64,000 nucleotides of DNA from Diploptera punctata (GCA_030220185.1 JASPKZ010003434.1:620001-684000), one strand, 5' to 3'; positions 1 to 11,430 are shown, counted from the stretch's first letter. Notes: a model not told the origin generated them from the letters alone. Numbers and translations: made by a program.

Positions 1-1917
1 CCAAGAACAAATTTAGTTTTCAAAATTAACATTACTTTTCGCTCAAAAAAACAAAGTCGTAACTCCGCTTCAAGACTGTATAGGCCTAGATCATCATAAT
101 CATCAACAATCACGGATTAAGCCCATGTGGCTTGTTCCGGTCTCATAGATTAAGCTGTCAATACACACCTGTCGAGAATTATTTAAAGTAGGCTTACCTA
201 CGTATAGGCCTAGCCACTTAGGTAAGGCCTACTAGTTTTTGTTTAATTCTATAAACAGACATTTCATCGCAGACCTATTTTCTTAACGTGTGTTTCATTC
301 TGTTCTCTTCTTCATTTAACCTTTAATTTTCTTTGTTTTGTTATTTCCTTTAACTTTGTATTTGAATATTTTTCTGGTTACTTTATAATTATTAACCTAT
401 CATCGTAGGCTTTTTGTTATTAACTCTACTTTTCAAAGAGCATACAGTAGAAGGTCTTAAACTTAGGCCTACTTGTTGAATAATTTTCAATTATTATGTT
501 AGGCCTATATCTAATACTATTTCTAGCGTTTGTGCAAATTTAAAGTTACAACTAGGCCCTATACAAAATATATTCGCACTATGACTCATCTGAATTTTTT
601 CCTCGATATTCAGAAGAGTCGTGTAATGTAGTATTGTTTTAAATTTCACAAGGATAGGACTATTGAAAATTTTAGTAGGTTAAATGCATGATTCAACTTA
701 TTAACTTTAGTAGGTTATTTCAGTCATATTTAATTTGCAATATCCTGGATATTATCATTTTATTTTAATTTCTCTCTTCCTTTTCAGTAAGTTTATATTT
801 CAATCATGTGAAGTCTGGAAACAAGGAATAGGCCTAGTATATTACGATGCGAGGTTGGAAGTGGTTTTTACAGAATCGAGGAAAAATGTTTAAAAACCAA
901 GGCATAGCGAGGTTTTTAATTTCCGAGATTCTGTAAAACACTTCACAAACGTGCGTTGTAGGCCACATTATTTTTTGCGCGATGGTGTTTTCAAAATAAT
1001 AAATAGGCTAGTAGTAAAATAATAACATATTTGTTGGAAATATTTGCGTTCGTTATAAACAATTGACCAACGTAACAGTGTGGGCAATGTTTATTAGTTG
1101 AGACAACAGGAGGCCTTGAGAACAATTACTAATAACATGGCCGCAAGTAGCCTACATATTTATTGTTTTATATTGTTTCAAATAGAGTTCTGTTCATTTA
1201 AAATGCAGTTAGGCCTATTTGTTCCGTATAATGTATATTAATACTACCTTTTGGATATTTTCTATATATACATTGTACGTAGTATAAATAGAGGGCAGTG
1301 ATTTTACTTTCCGCACGTGGGTGTAGATGTAATATTACAGTATAGTTATTTAGGTTGGCAACCCCGAAATGCAAGAAGTTGAACTTTCAATAATGGTCGC
1401 CATTGCTGGTAAGTACGACAAAACGCACTATCGCGCAAAAAATAATTGAAATAAGCTGTCAATAGTTATAGGCTATATGAACTTAAATAGCCTATATCGC
1501 TATAGGTCATAAGTTTAAAAATAATAGTCTACATTTGGGAAATGTTTTCCTAATGTTTCATTTTAAAATTTGCAAAAATGGGGAAAATACTAGTAGGCCT
1601 AGAATTTTCTCATAATAGGCCTATTAGACGTAGACCCTGCTTGTTGAAACCACTGTTTATCTGTCCATTATAACAAACTTCGGTTACTATTATTATTTTT
1701 TTTTAAATGTGACGATTTAATAATACGCACAAAATAAGATGACCTACACAGTTCTAGTAAGCCTACTGCATTAACTTATCACTATTATTCACAAATCAAG
1801 TTAAGTTAACATCAAATGGAATTGACATAGCCTAATTTAGACCTATTTCACACAATAAATTTCTTATGGTATTTTATAACTTAAAAAAATGGCTCCTCCG
1901 AAATTTGAATCCTTTAC
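1..1917. other. AT-rich spacer, no gene seen
   Basis: No open frame or domain is recognisable. The stretch holds about ten TAGGCCTA-type micro-repeats and one imperfect hairpin. A short ATG frame at 1369 runs into a consensus-like GTAAGT donor near 1409, but nothing else supports an exon. Confidence 0.6.
858..947. repeat. Imperfect inverted repeat (small fold-back element)
   Basis: Arms at about 858-898 and 911-947 are imperfect inverse complements around a 12-nt spacer; both contain the ACAGAATC/GATTCTGT and TTTAAAAACC/GGTTTTTAA blocks. It looks like a degraded MITE or fold-back remnant. No coding content and no clear target duplication. Confidence 0.6.
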
Positions 1918-2215
1918 TACCTCCATCCTGGCACGCCGTAGCGTATTTTGGTTAGGGCAATACGCTACAAACTGAATGGTTGGAGGTTCGAGTCATGGTG
2001 GGTCAGAATTTTAAAACTGGCGGCACCATGACCTTTGTGTCGACTCAGCCTCTAACTGAAAAGAGTACCAAAAATTTGTTCTGGGGTTAAATGAGGCAGT
2101 CACATAGGACTGGCAATCCGGCCGACAACTAGGTCAATTGTCTAGAAAAAATGGAAGCATTAACCTCCTACTATCCCAAGGGCCTCCCAAGGCCTGTAGT
2201 GGGATCATTTAGCCT
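1918..2215 (+). mobile_element. tRNA-derived SINE, family C
   Basis: The head has a tRNA-like internal promoter, with a B-box-like GGTTCGAGTC near 1985, then a conserved body (CTGGCGGCACCATGACC; GTCGACTCAGCCTCTAACTG). Related copies lie in reverse at about 22990-23260, 27115-27300, 28620-28920 and 29695-30155, and forward at 62690-62960. The family's name is not known to me. Confidence 0.75.
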
Positions 2216-3524
2216 ACCTTTACCTCTGCACCCGAAACAGGAATCTTACTCTTAGATCAGTGTCATTGAATTTGCACCTTGCTTCAATTAACAAACCAAC
2301 AAGTTATCTTTCCATTCATTTCATTGTACAGCATAGGTCTGATATAGTCTAAGAAACATTTTTTTTTAAGACAGGAGAGGAGGTAGATGGAGGGAGAGGA
2401 TCATAGATTAGATTTGCTTGATAAATATGTGTGCAGGATTTGGAATAGTAAAGCATGTGAATGTTACGTTCTTCTGTCATTTAGGCGTAGCCATGATAAG
2501 GTAAATTAAGGAGACACGTGGTCATAACAATGGAGATTGAATACAAATCGAATGCACGCACTATGAGCACGCTGTAGTCTGTCAGATAGATCAGTTGTCA
2601 GAATAGTCAGTAATATGTCGCAGTAATCGAAGTTTGCATTTAAGAGATTGTACAAGTATTTTGTTTTAATTTTGTGGGAAGGAAATTTTTTAATCTATTT
2701 AGAGAGTGAAGAATTGAGAACACTTTCTTACAGGTATTATTCATCTGGATTTTCCAGTCCATGTAGGTACCGAGATTTTTTTAGTACTGAGCTCTAGGCG
2801 ATGTTTTTATTTAGGTACAACATAGCCTTAGTAAATGTAATTTATGTTCCTACAAGGTAAACACATTTTTTAGCACTTTCTATGTGAGAATGAAGAAAAT
2901 TTGGATTCGAAAATAATATCCTCAAAATATTGAGACGAAAGAGCTCACCCCCTGATGACATTATTTAGTCTTATAAGTTATAACACAAAAAAAGCAAGGT
3001 TATGCTCACGAAAGAAACCAAGGGCAGCTGGAATGTAGACTTACACTCTACACGCAATCCGGTTTGTCCACTGCAATTTATTCGCAGCTGACCACTACCC
3101 GCGGGGCGGGGTATTTCTTTGCTACAATTACTTTGATCCGGCTCTCCCATTGGCCTATATGAGCACAGTTTTCCCCTCCATGAAGAAATGAAGTTATATT
3201 TTATATTAAACGTCCCATGCCACTAAACCTTGGAAGGAGGGGCAAGAAGAAGACTTTTTTGTAACGAAATGAGATTAAGGATCCTCGTCATCTTCATCAA
3301 CTTCTTTTCTGGTTCCGCTCTTTCTCTTCTCCTTCATTTTACTGAAGTAACGACAGGGGTGAGATGTATTTTTGAGAATAAAATCCAAATAATTTATAGA
3401 GTCAGCTATGTGGATCCATATTCATATATGAATATTTATACTTATATATTCCTTATAGCATTTACGTTTTCTGCTCTATAAATCATACAACCCTAACATG
3501 AGTTAAGATTTTCCAATCAATCAT
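2216..3524. other. Spacer, no gene seen
   Basis: AT-rich sequence with a short GC-rich patch near 3095-3160. The open frame at 3230-3481 is short, compositionally biased and matches no family I recognise. Unusually few TAGGCCTA copies are present between 2200 and 3660. Confidence 0.5.
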
Positions 3525-4110
3525 AAATTCACCTCCATCAGATCATGGTTAATGTTATTTTAGGAACTCATTCTTGGGCTACCTATGGCGGGCTTTCTTT
3601 CTGATTTTCCTACAAGAACATTACATTCCCTCTTTCATATCCCGTTCTTGCCATATGTTCTGCTCATCGCCGTCTACGTGATTTAGGCCTAACTGTTCTT
3701 ATTACATATTGTTTCCAATAAAAATCATTTAACGTACTGTTGTGTGATTTTCTCCTTTCTCCTGTATGAAGGTCTATAACTTATTTGTCTCTCTTCCAAA
3801 AAATAGTCTAATCATTTTATTCGTAAACATTTCTTTCCTCTTAAAATAAGAGACCAAGTTTCGCAACCATAGGCCTATAATGCAATTGGAGGTATAAGCG
3901 TTTTATATATTTTTATTTAACCTTTGTTTACTAGAAGGTGGAATGGTAAGAGTCCCTATGATGCATAATAGCATCCATTTCCAGAGTTGGGCCTAAGTTT
4001 AATTTCATCCTGCACTTCATTCTTGTTTGTAATTAGCCTATTCTTCTTGGAATTTCCATACCGTCACTTCTTCAAAATTTCTCTCCTTTATTGTGAAGTG
4101 TTCATTTCCA
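3525..4110 (-). mobile_element. Decayed LINE C-terminal/3' fragment
   Basis: The text parallels the 3' part of the better LINE at 59960-60640 (shared CTCATTCTTGG, TTTCCTACAAGAA, CATCG-CGTCTACG and TTTCGCA-CCAT blocks in the same order), so the coding sense is the minus strand. It is full of stops and indels. One paralogous difference is informative: TAGGCCTA at 3870-3877 sits where the 60.4-kb copy has only TA. Confidence 0.65.
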
Positions 4111-5599
4111 TTTAGGCCCTAATAGGCTACATAATAACATTTTAAATTGATCTAAAGAAGTAGGCCATTATAGGAATGTGGTTCGCGTTTTCTATAAGCC
4201 CATATGATAGGTAGACCTATCACATAGATATAATTTATAGCTTATGATACAAGTTATAGGCCTATGAGTGTATGTGTATAGGCTTAGAAAATACAGCTAT
4301 AAGCCCCTAACCGCCCAGGAATTGACATGTTGATCACATGTCACAGCTATATTGGCTGGATGATTGTGTACTTCATTTTAAACCTACTGAAATAAATTTA
4401 CATTCACAAGATAAATTATTTTGTTTACATTGTAGGTTTTTTTTTGTCCTCTTCATATATTGACACCCCTGCTTAGGATTCATTTGAGACGACAACAAGA
4501 ACATTTTTGTGTCCCAATATTATTTAGATCGTCTCGCGCCTTAGTGAGATAAATTATCTTTATAAGATCATCATTCCCCTCTTCTTTAAAGTCAGCAGTC
4601 TTTTAAGAACTTGTTTTTATACTCGGCATTAAAAGAGATTTCTTTATTTTCAAACGTAATTATTGTAACATAATTGAATATTAAAACACAACCCGTTGAA
4701 ACTCGACAGAAAGGATAATTAGATTTTATTCCACTGTGTATATTTTGTGATTATGAAAACTTTAGTATCTTAATTTTGTGTAGGTAGTACATTGCTATAA
4801 TCAGTGACAAAAGACGAGAATATTTATTAGCTCTTAGAATAGAAGCTTATTAGTGGTTTATTTATTCTGAATTTACAGTTGAATTCCTCTGTAAAGTTAA
4901 AAGATAATTTTAAAAAATACCAGGAAAATGTTACATTAATAGGCCTATATAAAATATAGGATAAAGAATAGAAGCATTAGGGCCTATGATATCTAAGACT
5001 TTCACTTTTTGTTTAGAGACAGTTGAACTGAAAGCTCATTATTTAACTAAGTTAGGCATATAGGCCTAGGCCTATTGTGTGTAAGTAGGTTATTTAGACA
5101 TAAAACACCACATGTGTTATAAAGAATATGGGCTAAATATACTATATCATAGCCCCTTTTCTAAAAGATTAGACCCAATTACTATTTTATCACAAAATGG
5201 ACCATAAGGCCCTATAACAATAAAGCTTGGGCCTTATTTTTAAAACCTGACATCCATCTAAGCCATTGTTATAGGCTATAATTCAATAATATGGCTAAAT
5301 CATAGTAGCCTAAAATATAGCTGCACATATCTTAGGTCTTATATGGTATAATAGCCTATATAAAATTGTAGGCCTTCATAGGCCTATACCAGTCAAAATT
5401 ACTGCGCATCGGTCCGAATGACACACAAAATCATATTTCTATAAATATGAAATGTATATGGGCCTAAGTTATTTATTTAGGTTTTGTTTCAATCAGGGCT
5501 TAATGTTATAGTCTCTGTGGTGTAACTTTACGAGAAATTTGTAGAATGAGACAACTGTACTCGGTTCTCTCACTCGCACCAGTGTTATCGGTTTTCTTC
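4111..5599. other. Spacer with dense TAGGCCTA micro-repeats
   Basis: No gene is visible. A short stretch at about 4310-4390 (CATGTTGATCACATGTCAC) resembles the body of SINE family D. The density of TAGGCCTA/TAGGCTA variants is high, including a nested TAGGCCTAGGCCTA near 5064. Confidence 0.55.
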
Positions 5600-5830
5600 A
5601 CGAGATGTTGATAGGTAGGCCTACGTTTTACATGCATACGGCATTCGGACTTGAGAGTGACACGACCTGTCGGAGAGGGACTAGCCTATGGATCATACAC
5701 ATAGGCTACTTTTTTGACCACTCAAGGACATGGGGGGGGGCTCTCCAAGTGAGTGAATTGCTCAATTTCAGGGCCACCTCCAAGACAACGCAACATTAAG
5801 ATGAAACACACCATTCACACAGGTACTTTT
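5600..5830 (-). mobile_element. SINE family B, distal body fragment
   Basis: It matches the distal part of the 63405-63840 copy (CACGACCTGTCGG, GACCACTCAAGGACATGG, GAGACAACGCAACATTAAGATG). The tRNA-like head, which lies on the minus strand in complete copies, is missing. It carries TAGCCTA and TAGGCTA where the 63.5-kb copy has plain TA. Bases 5684-5717 recur at 6949-6982. Confidence 0.6.
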
Positions 5831-6790
5831 AGATCAGAACCATCACTCATTATTCAACAGCTCTGTTTTATACGATTCTGGTTTACCCAGGTCTCATCTA
5901 AATAAAAGATGTCCTGCCATCCCGGATTTCATGAATTGTCCTCAGAAATTTAGCCCATGCTGCGATGGCAACACTCTGTTCCATTAGAAATTCCATACCA
6001 ATCATATTTTATCAAAGTATTCATATTAAAAATCGCGATTATGATAATGATGTTTTGGAGGAGATTGTTAGGGCTATAAGATTTAGGCCTAAGGCGTGAT
6101 TTAGGATTCAGACTCAAACATCTTCAGTGAGTTCGACGGTTGTTTGTTGTAACTTACAGGACTTAATATGTAGCCTATTTTATTATGTAGCAAACATGTT
6201 GATTAAAATGATTACAATGATTTTTTTTAAATTTAATAGAATGAATTCTTTTCTTTATTCAATCCTGATCCTTTATTTATGTTATTAATTTTCGGCTAGT
6301 AGCTATGCTTTACCGATTTTATCAACGATTCTTTATGAAAACCGTTTAAATCACGTTCCGTTCAGCATAAAATTATTAAGTAAATTAGTTATCAAAGACG
6401 CGTCCTCCGAAGAGTTAATTTTCGAGTAGGCCTACGTGGATTCCTTTGGTGGAGTGAAAATATCTCATACGTCATATTTTAATATTTTACAACATTGTAA
6501 TTATATTTACAATCAATCTTAGGCCTATTACTTAAAAATTATATAGACCCTTATTATGTGAGAGAATAGTTTTGTGAGACACACTCTTTTTCTGGACACT
6601 CCATTGCATCCTAAAATCAGAGTTTTTCTGGTTCTCTCTTGAGAACTAGGCCTATTAGGACTGCCTAGATAAAAGCAATGACTTTTTTCATATCTTCCAG
6701 AATTAAACTTTTAATGAAACGTCAATCATGGTTAGTGACAATAACTTAGGCCTATTATGTAAAATTGTAGACTTTCACGGCAGGTATTTT
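5831..6790. other. Spacer, no gene seen
   Basis: AT-rich with several TAGGCCTA copies. Bases 6058-6129 recur with one mismatch at 6981-7052, inside the loop of the neighbouring inverted repeat. Confidence 0.5.
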
Positions 6791-6843
6791 GATTCATGTA
6801 TTTTATGTATTTCGGGCTAAATGGCCATGGTCTGGTTTTATTA

Positions 6844-6890
6844 AAACTCGACGTTTCGTCTACTACTGCGGTAGACATCCTCAGGAGATT
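6844..6890 (-). ncRNA. Hammerhead-ribozyme-like motif (left arm)
   Basis: Exact inverse counterpart of the motif at 7105-7151, read from the minus strand with all core positions intact. A transcript across the whole element would instead pair the two arms and mask both motifs. Confidence 0.6.
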
Positions 6891-7104
6891 CTGCTTGTTC
6901 TTTGACTTCTTAACTCTTCAAATGTCGGCTGCAGACTTGCTGTGTGTTGCCTATGGATCATGCACATAGGCTACTTTTTTGAGGAGATTGTTAGGGCTAT
7001 AAGATTTAGGCCTAAAGCGTGATTTAGGATTCAGACTCAAACATCTTCAGTGCAGCCAGTCTGCAGCCGACATTTGAAGAGTTAAGAAGTCAAAGAACAC
7101 GCAG

Positions 7105-7151
7105 AATCTCCTGAGGATGTCTACCGCAGTAGTAGACGAAACGTCGAGTTT
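7105..7151 (+). ncRNA. Hammerhead-ribozyme-like motif (right arm)
   Basis: CTGAGGA at 7111-7117, then an extra T, helix II GTCTAC/GTAGAC (7119-7124 with 7132-7137), GAAA at 7138-7141, then CGTC with predicted cleavage after C7145. Helix I pairs CTC (7108-7110) with GAG (7146-7148) and extends by two A-T pairs beyond one mismatch. Helix III is only the self-complementary ACGT, as expected for a minimal, dimer-acting hammerhead. Confidence 0.65.
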
Positions 7152-7299
7152 TAATAAAACCAGACCACGGCCATTTAGCCCGAAAGACATAAAATACATG
7201 AATCAATAACTTATTACTTACAAATCAATACGCATCTTAGTAAATAATTCTAAAAAATCTATTTGTAGACCTATTTTCATTTTTTTTTTACTATATTAA

Positions 7300-7524
7300 C
7301 CCTAAATTGGCAAAACACAAATTTCTTCTGTTAGTTATTTGAATGTGGCGGACCGCAGTGAAAACGGAATCTTGTATAATTGTTATTACTAGGTAGGCCT
7401 ATATTGTACAATTAGACACATATTTAAGTGGTTTATTTTTGTTCGTTTTCTTCTGATTTATTCAAAATATTAAATTAATTGAACCAACTGATGTATCCAA
7501 AAGAATAAATTACGAATTTAAGGG
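7300..7524. mobile_element. piggyBac-like MITE (copy 1)
   Basis: The element lies between TTAA at 7296-7299 and TTAA at 7525-7528. Its ends are CCCTAAAT... and ...ATTTAAGGG, so it has short terminal inverted repeats next to a TTAA duplication, the signature of piggyBac-type elements. A second copy lies at 46450-46686 and shares internal blocks (ATCTTGTAT, GTTATTA, TTTAAGT). At about 225 bp it cannot encode a transposase. Confidence 0.7.
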
Positions 7525-7528
7525 TTAA

Positions 7529-8282
7529 CGTACATAGCCTATTAACCTATTATTTGGCATAGGGATCTGACGACCCCATCTCCCACTGGATTATCACAGC
7601 AAGCAGCCACCCGATTGAGTTGGAAGGAAATGTATCAACTCCGCCTCAAGTACTGAGGCAGGCAAGTCCGGCTGCCTACTTGGTGAACCCCATCACCGGA
7701 ATCGGAAGATCTGGGCTTAAGAACCCGCGCTTTTTAAACTCATTAAAGAAACCAAAGTGAGAGCAAGCCAGCAAGAACACTAGGAATTCAGGAATTTGAC
7801 AAACAGCAGAGTCCGGTGGCGTGCTTTCACAAAGTCCTATGCCTCCAAGAGAAGTGACGGAACTACTACTATTAGGCCTACTACATATTATTCTTTCAAA
7901 TAGCTTGTCTTTATTTCTTGTGTGATCTTAAAATGATTTCTTTAACCTAAGTTACTTGTTTCCTACTTTTATCAGACTGACTGTCGTTCACTTCATTCTG
8001 CATGAGTGAATGCTGTATAATGACACTTTTTGGATGTACCAGGTTATTGATATTAATTTATTATCAATAACTTGTCAAAATATCTTAATATGACACACGA
8101 AATTTATATCGATATTATTCTTATTGAGATTTCTCATTCTAATTTCATACTACTAAATATCACTATGCTATGATAATCCCTCGATTTTCTTCCTTTAGGC
8201 CCTTTCATTTTAATAAAATAGAGATTCTACTAAAATAGCCTATAAGTTATTCAGTATAGGCAATATAAATTCTACTTCATTT
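7529..8282. other. Spacer with a GC-richer block
   Basis: Bases 7556-7860 are clearly less AT-rich than their surroundings (CCCATCTCCCACTGGATTA; GGTGAACCCCATCACCGGAA). The block has the look of transposon 5' untranslated or coding remnant, but I could not match it to anything in this window. The remainder is plain spacer. Confidence 0.4.
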
Positions 8283-8440
8283 TCAGGGACCGTTAGAGCC
8301 TTAAAGTTTCCTGGCGGTCATAAGGGTGAGGAAAAACCCCGATTAAAACCATCACCCAGGAAACTTGTCCCGACCGGGGATCGAACGTGGGTTCACTACA
8401 TTCGAGGCAACGACGCTACCCCGAGTTCACAAACGGTAGA
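8283..8440 (-). mobile_element. SINE family B, head fragment
   Basis: Contains GGTGAGGAAAAACCCCGAT and the tRNA-like head in reverse (B-box GTTCGATCCCC on the minus strand near 8385). Matches copies at 10365-10680, 23500-23840, 33560-33990 and 63405-63840. Confidence 0.7.
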
Positions 8441-9210
8441 CTAGTAGACCTACAATACATTTCGAAACAAAAACATAGGCCTAACACTTGTTTTCTTTAA
8501 ATTTATATTGTAGGGCTAGGCTCTCTCCAAGATAGTTTATAGCCTATAGGCCCTAGGTCTAACTTATCAACAACAAATTATGATAGGCCTACTCTATAAC
8601 ACGGTATCATAGATCGTAGATGCCGAATATGGTTAATTAAGAACGCCCATCCACAAAATAATTGAATGATACCGGCAAAGTATGCTCTATGGATTAGGGC
8701 TATTATTAAATTTATTGTAGATATCTTTTTTATTTGACTATTAAACGCATGCCCCAAATGGGAGTCAATGACCAATCACATTTCAATGAATTTTGATTTA
8801 CAACTAATCACAGACGTTTTTCACCTCGATTTTATCAATTTAATTTTATCACTTTAAAATCAAGTTCCTCCTTTTTAACATTCTGAATAGGTCAGACCAT
8901 TATTTTGCAGTGACTGACTCTCTAAGAAATACCTTGAATACAACAATTTAGGGCCTATATATTAAGATGTAAGAATCCTAGAATGCAAGTGGCTGCCAGA
9001 TCGTAGGCCTATATAGGCCTATAGTGCACGAATGTAAACAGATACTGCTTGCGGGATATAGGCCTAATAAAAACTTTTAGCAATTGATAATACCACAAAA
9101 AAACACTGTTTGCACTTTCTTAAACGTATTATTTCTCAGGTATTTACGTTCTAGAAAAACATATTTGATATATTTACATCATAGGACATCAGAAATTAAT
9201 TAATAACCTA
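8441..9210. other. Spacer, no gene seen
   Basis: AT-rich, rich in TAGGCCTA copies (for example a close pair at about 9004-9020). The short minus frame at 8578-8775 has no recognisable motif. Confidence 0.5.
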
Positions 9211-9570
9211 TAATGTTGGTTATAAACAGTTTGATGTGTTTCATTTTTTCTCCACTAGGGTGAATTTTTAAAATATTGCGATCCGTTGGCAATAAATAAT
9301 ATGATCTGGTTGCAGTGGTGAACAAATGTAACATAATAAACGTTTCTCATTTGTTTTCAAACGTCGCCGTTTACATTAAAATTATAAATATTTTAAAATA
9401 GCTATATTTAAATAATGATTTGTGAGTAAACAGCTTAATTTTATTCGTTAAATAGTTCTAACAAATGCCCCTCTTGATTTCCAAATTCTCTAGATAAATT
9501 CACTCGACATTTCGTGACATCGTGAATTTATCGATAATTTGGAAATCATTCATGATATTACTTATGATAA
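9211..9570. repeat. Dispersed repeat with terminal hairpin (copy 1)
   Basis: Copy of the sequence at 51753-52120, sharing GTTTGATGTGTTTCATT, GTTTTCAAA.CGTCGCCG-type blocks and TTTGTGAGTAAACAGCTTAA. It ends in a hairpin: ATTTCCAAATTCTCTAGATA (9477-) pairs with the reverse complement ending GATAATTTGGAAAT (-9546). This suggests a Helitron-like or MITE-like terminus, but I cannot assign the class. The two copies differ by TAGGCCTA and TAGGCTA micro-insertions in the 51-kb copy. Confidence 0.65.
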
Positions 9571-10262
9571 TATAGGCCTATATTAGATTCTTGCGTCATA
9601 TAAGAAAAATAAAACCTATGGACCACTCTTTCTCATATCATAAACATTCACCGTTATCAATGAGTAATCTGACATTTTGATCAGTCGAGTTTGTTTCCAT
9701 TCTACATAGATCTACTCAATGTTTTCCCCTTAATGAGGAAACCGCTAAACCTGTGCTGTGTATGGCCTATTTCCAAAGCATTCCCTATTGTTGAGAAAAC
9801 TGAAGAAATATCGGCGAGAAACAAATGTCATTCTGACGATTATATAGGGACTTGCCACATGTCAACAAGGTTATGTCAAACATATGTGGGTTTTATTTAA
9901 GCAAACCTAATTATGTCCTTCATTATTTCAGACATCATGTAAATTGTATAACTTCCATTGCAATGACAAGTACAAATACACTATACTTTTCTGGTTTAAA
10001 TAGACATGTTTTAGCAAGTGTGGTTTTATTGACAATAGCTATCGCAAATAACTTATATTTTGAAGAGAATTGTCTACGTGAACTCCAAACATAACCAGTA
10101 TTTGTATAAATTGTCATTTGATAAACCTGCATGCCCTATGGCCTAGGTTATTTCAGAAACCACTCTTTTACATTCTTTGGAATGAAATAATACGTCATTT
10201 GTAGAAAATAATTCTTTCTTTGGAAAATAGAACTGTTTTTGACAAAAAAAAAAGTCCACATA
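9571..10262. other. Spacer, no gene seen
   Basis: Only short, biased open frames on both strands (9691-10132); no family recognised. Confidence 0.5.
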
Positions 10263-10362
10263 TAACTGACTAACTAACTCATTGACACTATGGATCCCAT
10301 AGGTTCATAGCTGTGCGGCTCTATGGAGATCTCACATTCCTATCCTGAACTAATATTTCCAA
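10263..10362 (-). mobile_element. LINE 3' fragment, first segment of a nested LINE
   Basis: Matches the 3' end of the LINE at 59975-60060 (TAGGTTCATAG-TG-GCGG; CCTATCCTGA-CTAAT). The same LINE resumes at about 10685-10758 and again at 11461-11575, interrupted by a SINE and then a Penelope copy. Confidence 0.7.
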
Positions 10363-10684
10363 TCTCCATCCATCCATAGTAATTCTGCCCGAGGGCAGGT
10401 CTTTCACTGCAATCATAGCATTTTCATGCTATACTTTGCAGCTTTATTGGGGAATTATAGCCTATATGTGGTAGCTTCCCGTTGCTTTCCACATCGGTGA
10501 AGGATGATGATGGTCGGATGATTTTCGGGGACCGTAGGGTCCTAAACTTCGTGACATTTGTCTTACAGCTGAGGAAAAACCCCTAAAAAACCTCACTGAC
10601 CTGTCCCGACTGGGAATAGAACCCCGGCCTGCTGCGTGACAAGGCAGCACGCTGCCTCGAGACCATAGCTGTGGACATTTCCAA
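10363..10684 (-). mobile_element. SINE family B inserted in the LINE
   Basis: A long copy nearly parallel to 23500-23840: GCCCGAGGGCAGGTCTTTCA, GTGGTAGCTTCCCGTTGCTT, GAGGAAAAACCCC, then the tRNA-like head in reverse (GTGACAAGGCAGCACGCT). ATTTCCAATCTCC before it and ATTTCCAAATCCA after it look like a worn target duplication within the LINE. It has TAGCCTA near 10458 where the 23-kb copy has only TA. Confidence 0.7.
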
Positions 10685-10758
10685 ATCCACCCCTGTAGCC
10701 TATAATTTACACTTCCCTCGAATCATGATTAATGACATTCTCTCACCTCATTATTGAT
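10685..10758 (-). mobile_element. LINE 3' fragment, second segment
   Basis: Continues the LINE interrupted by the SINE (ACTTCCCTCGAATCATGATT, TCTCACCTCATT; compare 60060-60115). It ends in ACCTCATTATTGAT (10745-10758), which is repeated exactly after the Penelope copy at 11461-11474. Confidence 0.7.
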
Positions 10759-10815
10759 AATTAATAAAAATTATGGAATATTCACCTGAAAGGTCCGTCT
10801 CCTCAACTTAATTAA

Positions 10816-11430
10816 TTATTTAACTGTAGCGCTTTCGGGACTTGTCCCATCATCGGCAGGATTCAAAACTGGTGTTTCACTGAAGATCTGGTAGAGGGGG
10901 TTACATGTATTGGGTTCGTTTTCGTTGATCAGGTTGTCGTTGTTGTGAGCTGCTTTCATGATTTCCATCTCTTCGAGTACGTTTATCTTCGCTGGATAAT
11001 TTTCTCTGTGCATTACTGTTAGGGTGTTTTCAATATTTAACATGCGATGTCCTTCATGGATAATGTGTTTTGCATAGCTTGATTTTCCTTCTGCGTGAAT
11101 GAAGTCTCGAAAATGTTCTTTAAATCTGATGTTAAAACTCCTGTTTGTTCTTCCGATATAAAATTTGTTGCAGTCCTTACATGTCAATTTATAAACTCCT
11201 TTGCTGTTGAAAACGCTATTTTCTTCAACGTTATTGTTTATTATGTTGTTTAATTTGTTATTGGTTCTATATGCTATTTTTACGTTTTTATCGGTTTTCT
11301 TTAGTGTATTGGCTAATTTTGTCGTTTCTTTTCCTGTGTATGTAAGTGTTATCCATGTTTTGTTGTTGTTGTCAGATTCTTTTTCTAGTTTAGTTATGTT
11401 GGTTATATTGTTCTTCCTTTGGTTCCTCAA
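10816..11430 (-). CDS. Penelope-like GIY-YIG endonuclease fragment
   Basis: The 204-residue frame corresponds to the C-terminal half of a Penelope-like polyprotein. KGVYKLTCKDCNKFYIGRTN carries the GIY-like triplet, the CxxC pair and YIG in the expected order, followed by the conserved SFNIRFKEHFRDF and SSYAKHIIHEGH blocks. In Penelope elements this domain nicks target DNA for target-primed reverse transcription. The RT half is missing, so the frame is a remnant with no host function implied. The assigned start is merely the first in-frame Met. The last codons overlap the hammerhead-like motif. Confidence 0.85.
   Translation of the reverse strand: MRNQRKNNITNITKLEKESDNNNKTWITLTYTGKETTKLANTLKKTDKNVKIAYRTNNKLNNIINNNVEENSVFNSKGVYKLTCKDCNKFYIGRTNRSFNIRFKEHFRDFIHAEGKSSYAKHIIHEGHRMLNIENTLTVMHRENYPAKINVLEEMEIMKAAHNNDNLINENEPNTCNPLYQIFSETPVLNPADDGTSPESATVK
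10822..10861 (-). ncRNA. Hammerhead-like motif of Penelope copy 2
   Basis: On the minus strand: CCGATGA (one change from CTGATGA), extra T, helix II GGGAC..GTCCC, GAAA, then GCGCTA with predicted cleavage before CAG, which pairs with the CTG preceding the core. The core substitution probably weakens activity. Confidence 0.55.

Larger units (their letters stand above)
6791..7204. mobile_element. Long inverted-repeat element carrying hammerhead-like motifs
   Basis: Arms 6791-6942 and 7053-7204 (152 bp each) are inverse complements with only about four mismatches, separated by 110 bp. Each arm holds a hammerhead-like core, on opposite strands. The spacer is filler made of copies of 5684-5717 and 6058-6129 fused directly. 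I infer a fold-back or solo-terminal derivative of a Penelope-like element, because the ribozyme pattern matches the Penelope copies elsewhere in the window. Near identity of the arms suggests a recent origin or gene conversion. Confidence 0.8.

Noticed and set aside
1369..1414. Short ATG frame running into GTAAGT, like a first coding exon
   Set aside because: Only 13 codons, no recognisable protein, and a consensus donor of this length occurs by chance.
6791..7204. CRISPR-like or palindromic array
   Set aside because: Only one pair of inverted arms, no direct repeats with spacers; the AT-rich eukaryotic context excludes CRISPR.
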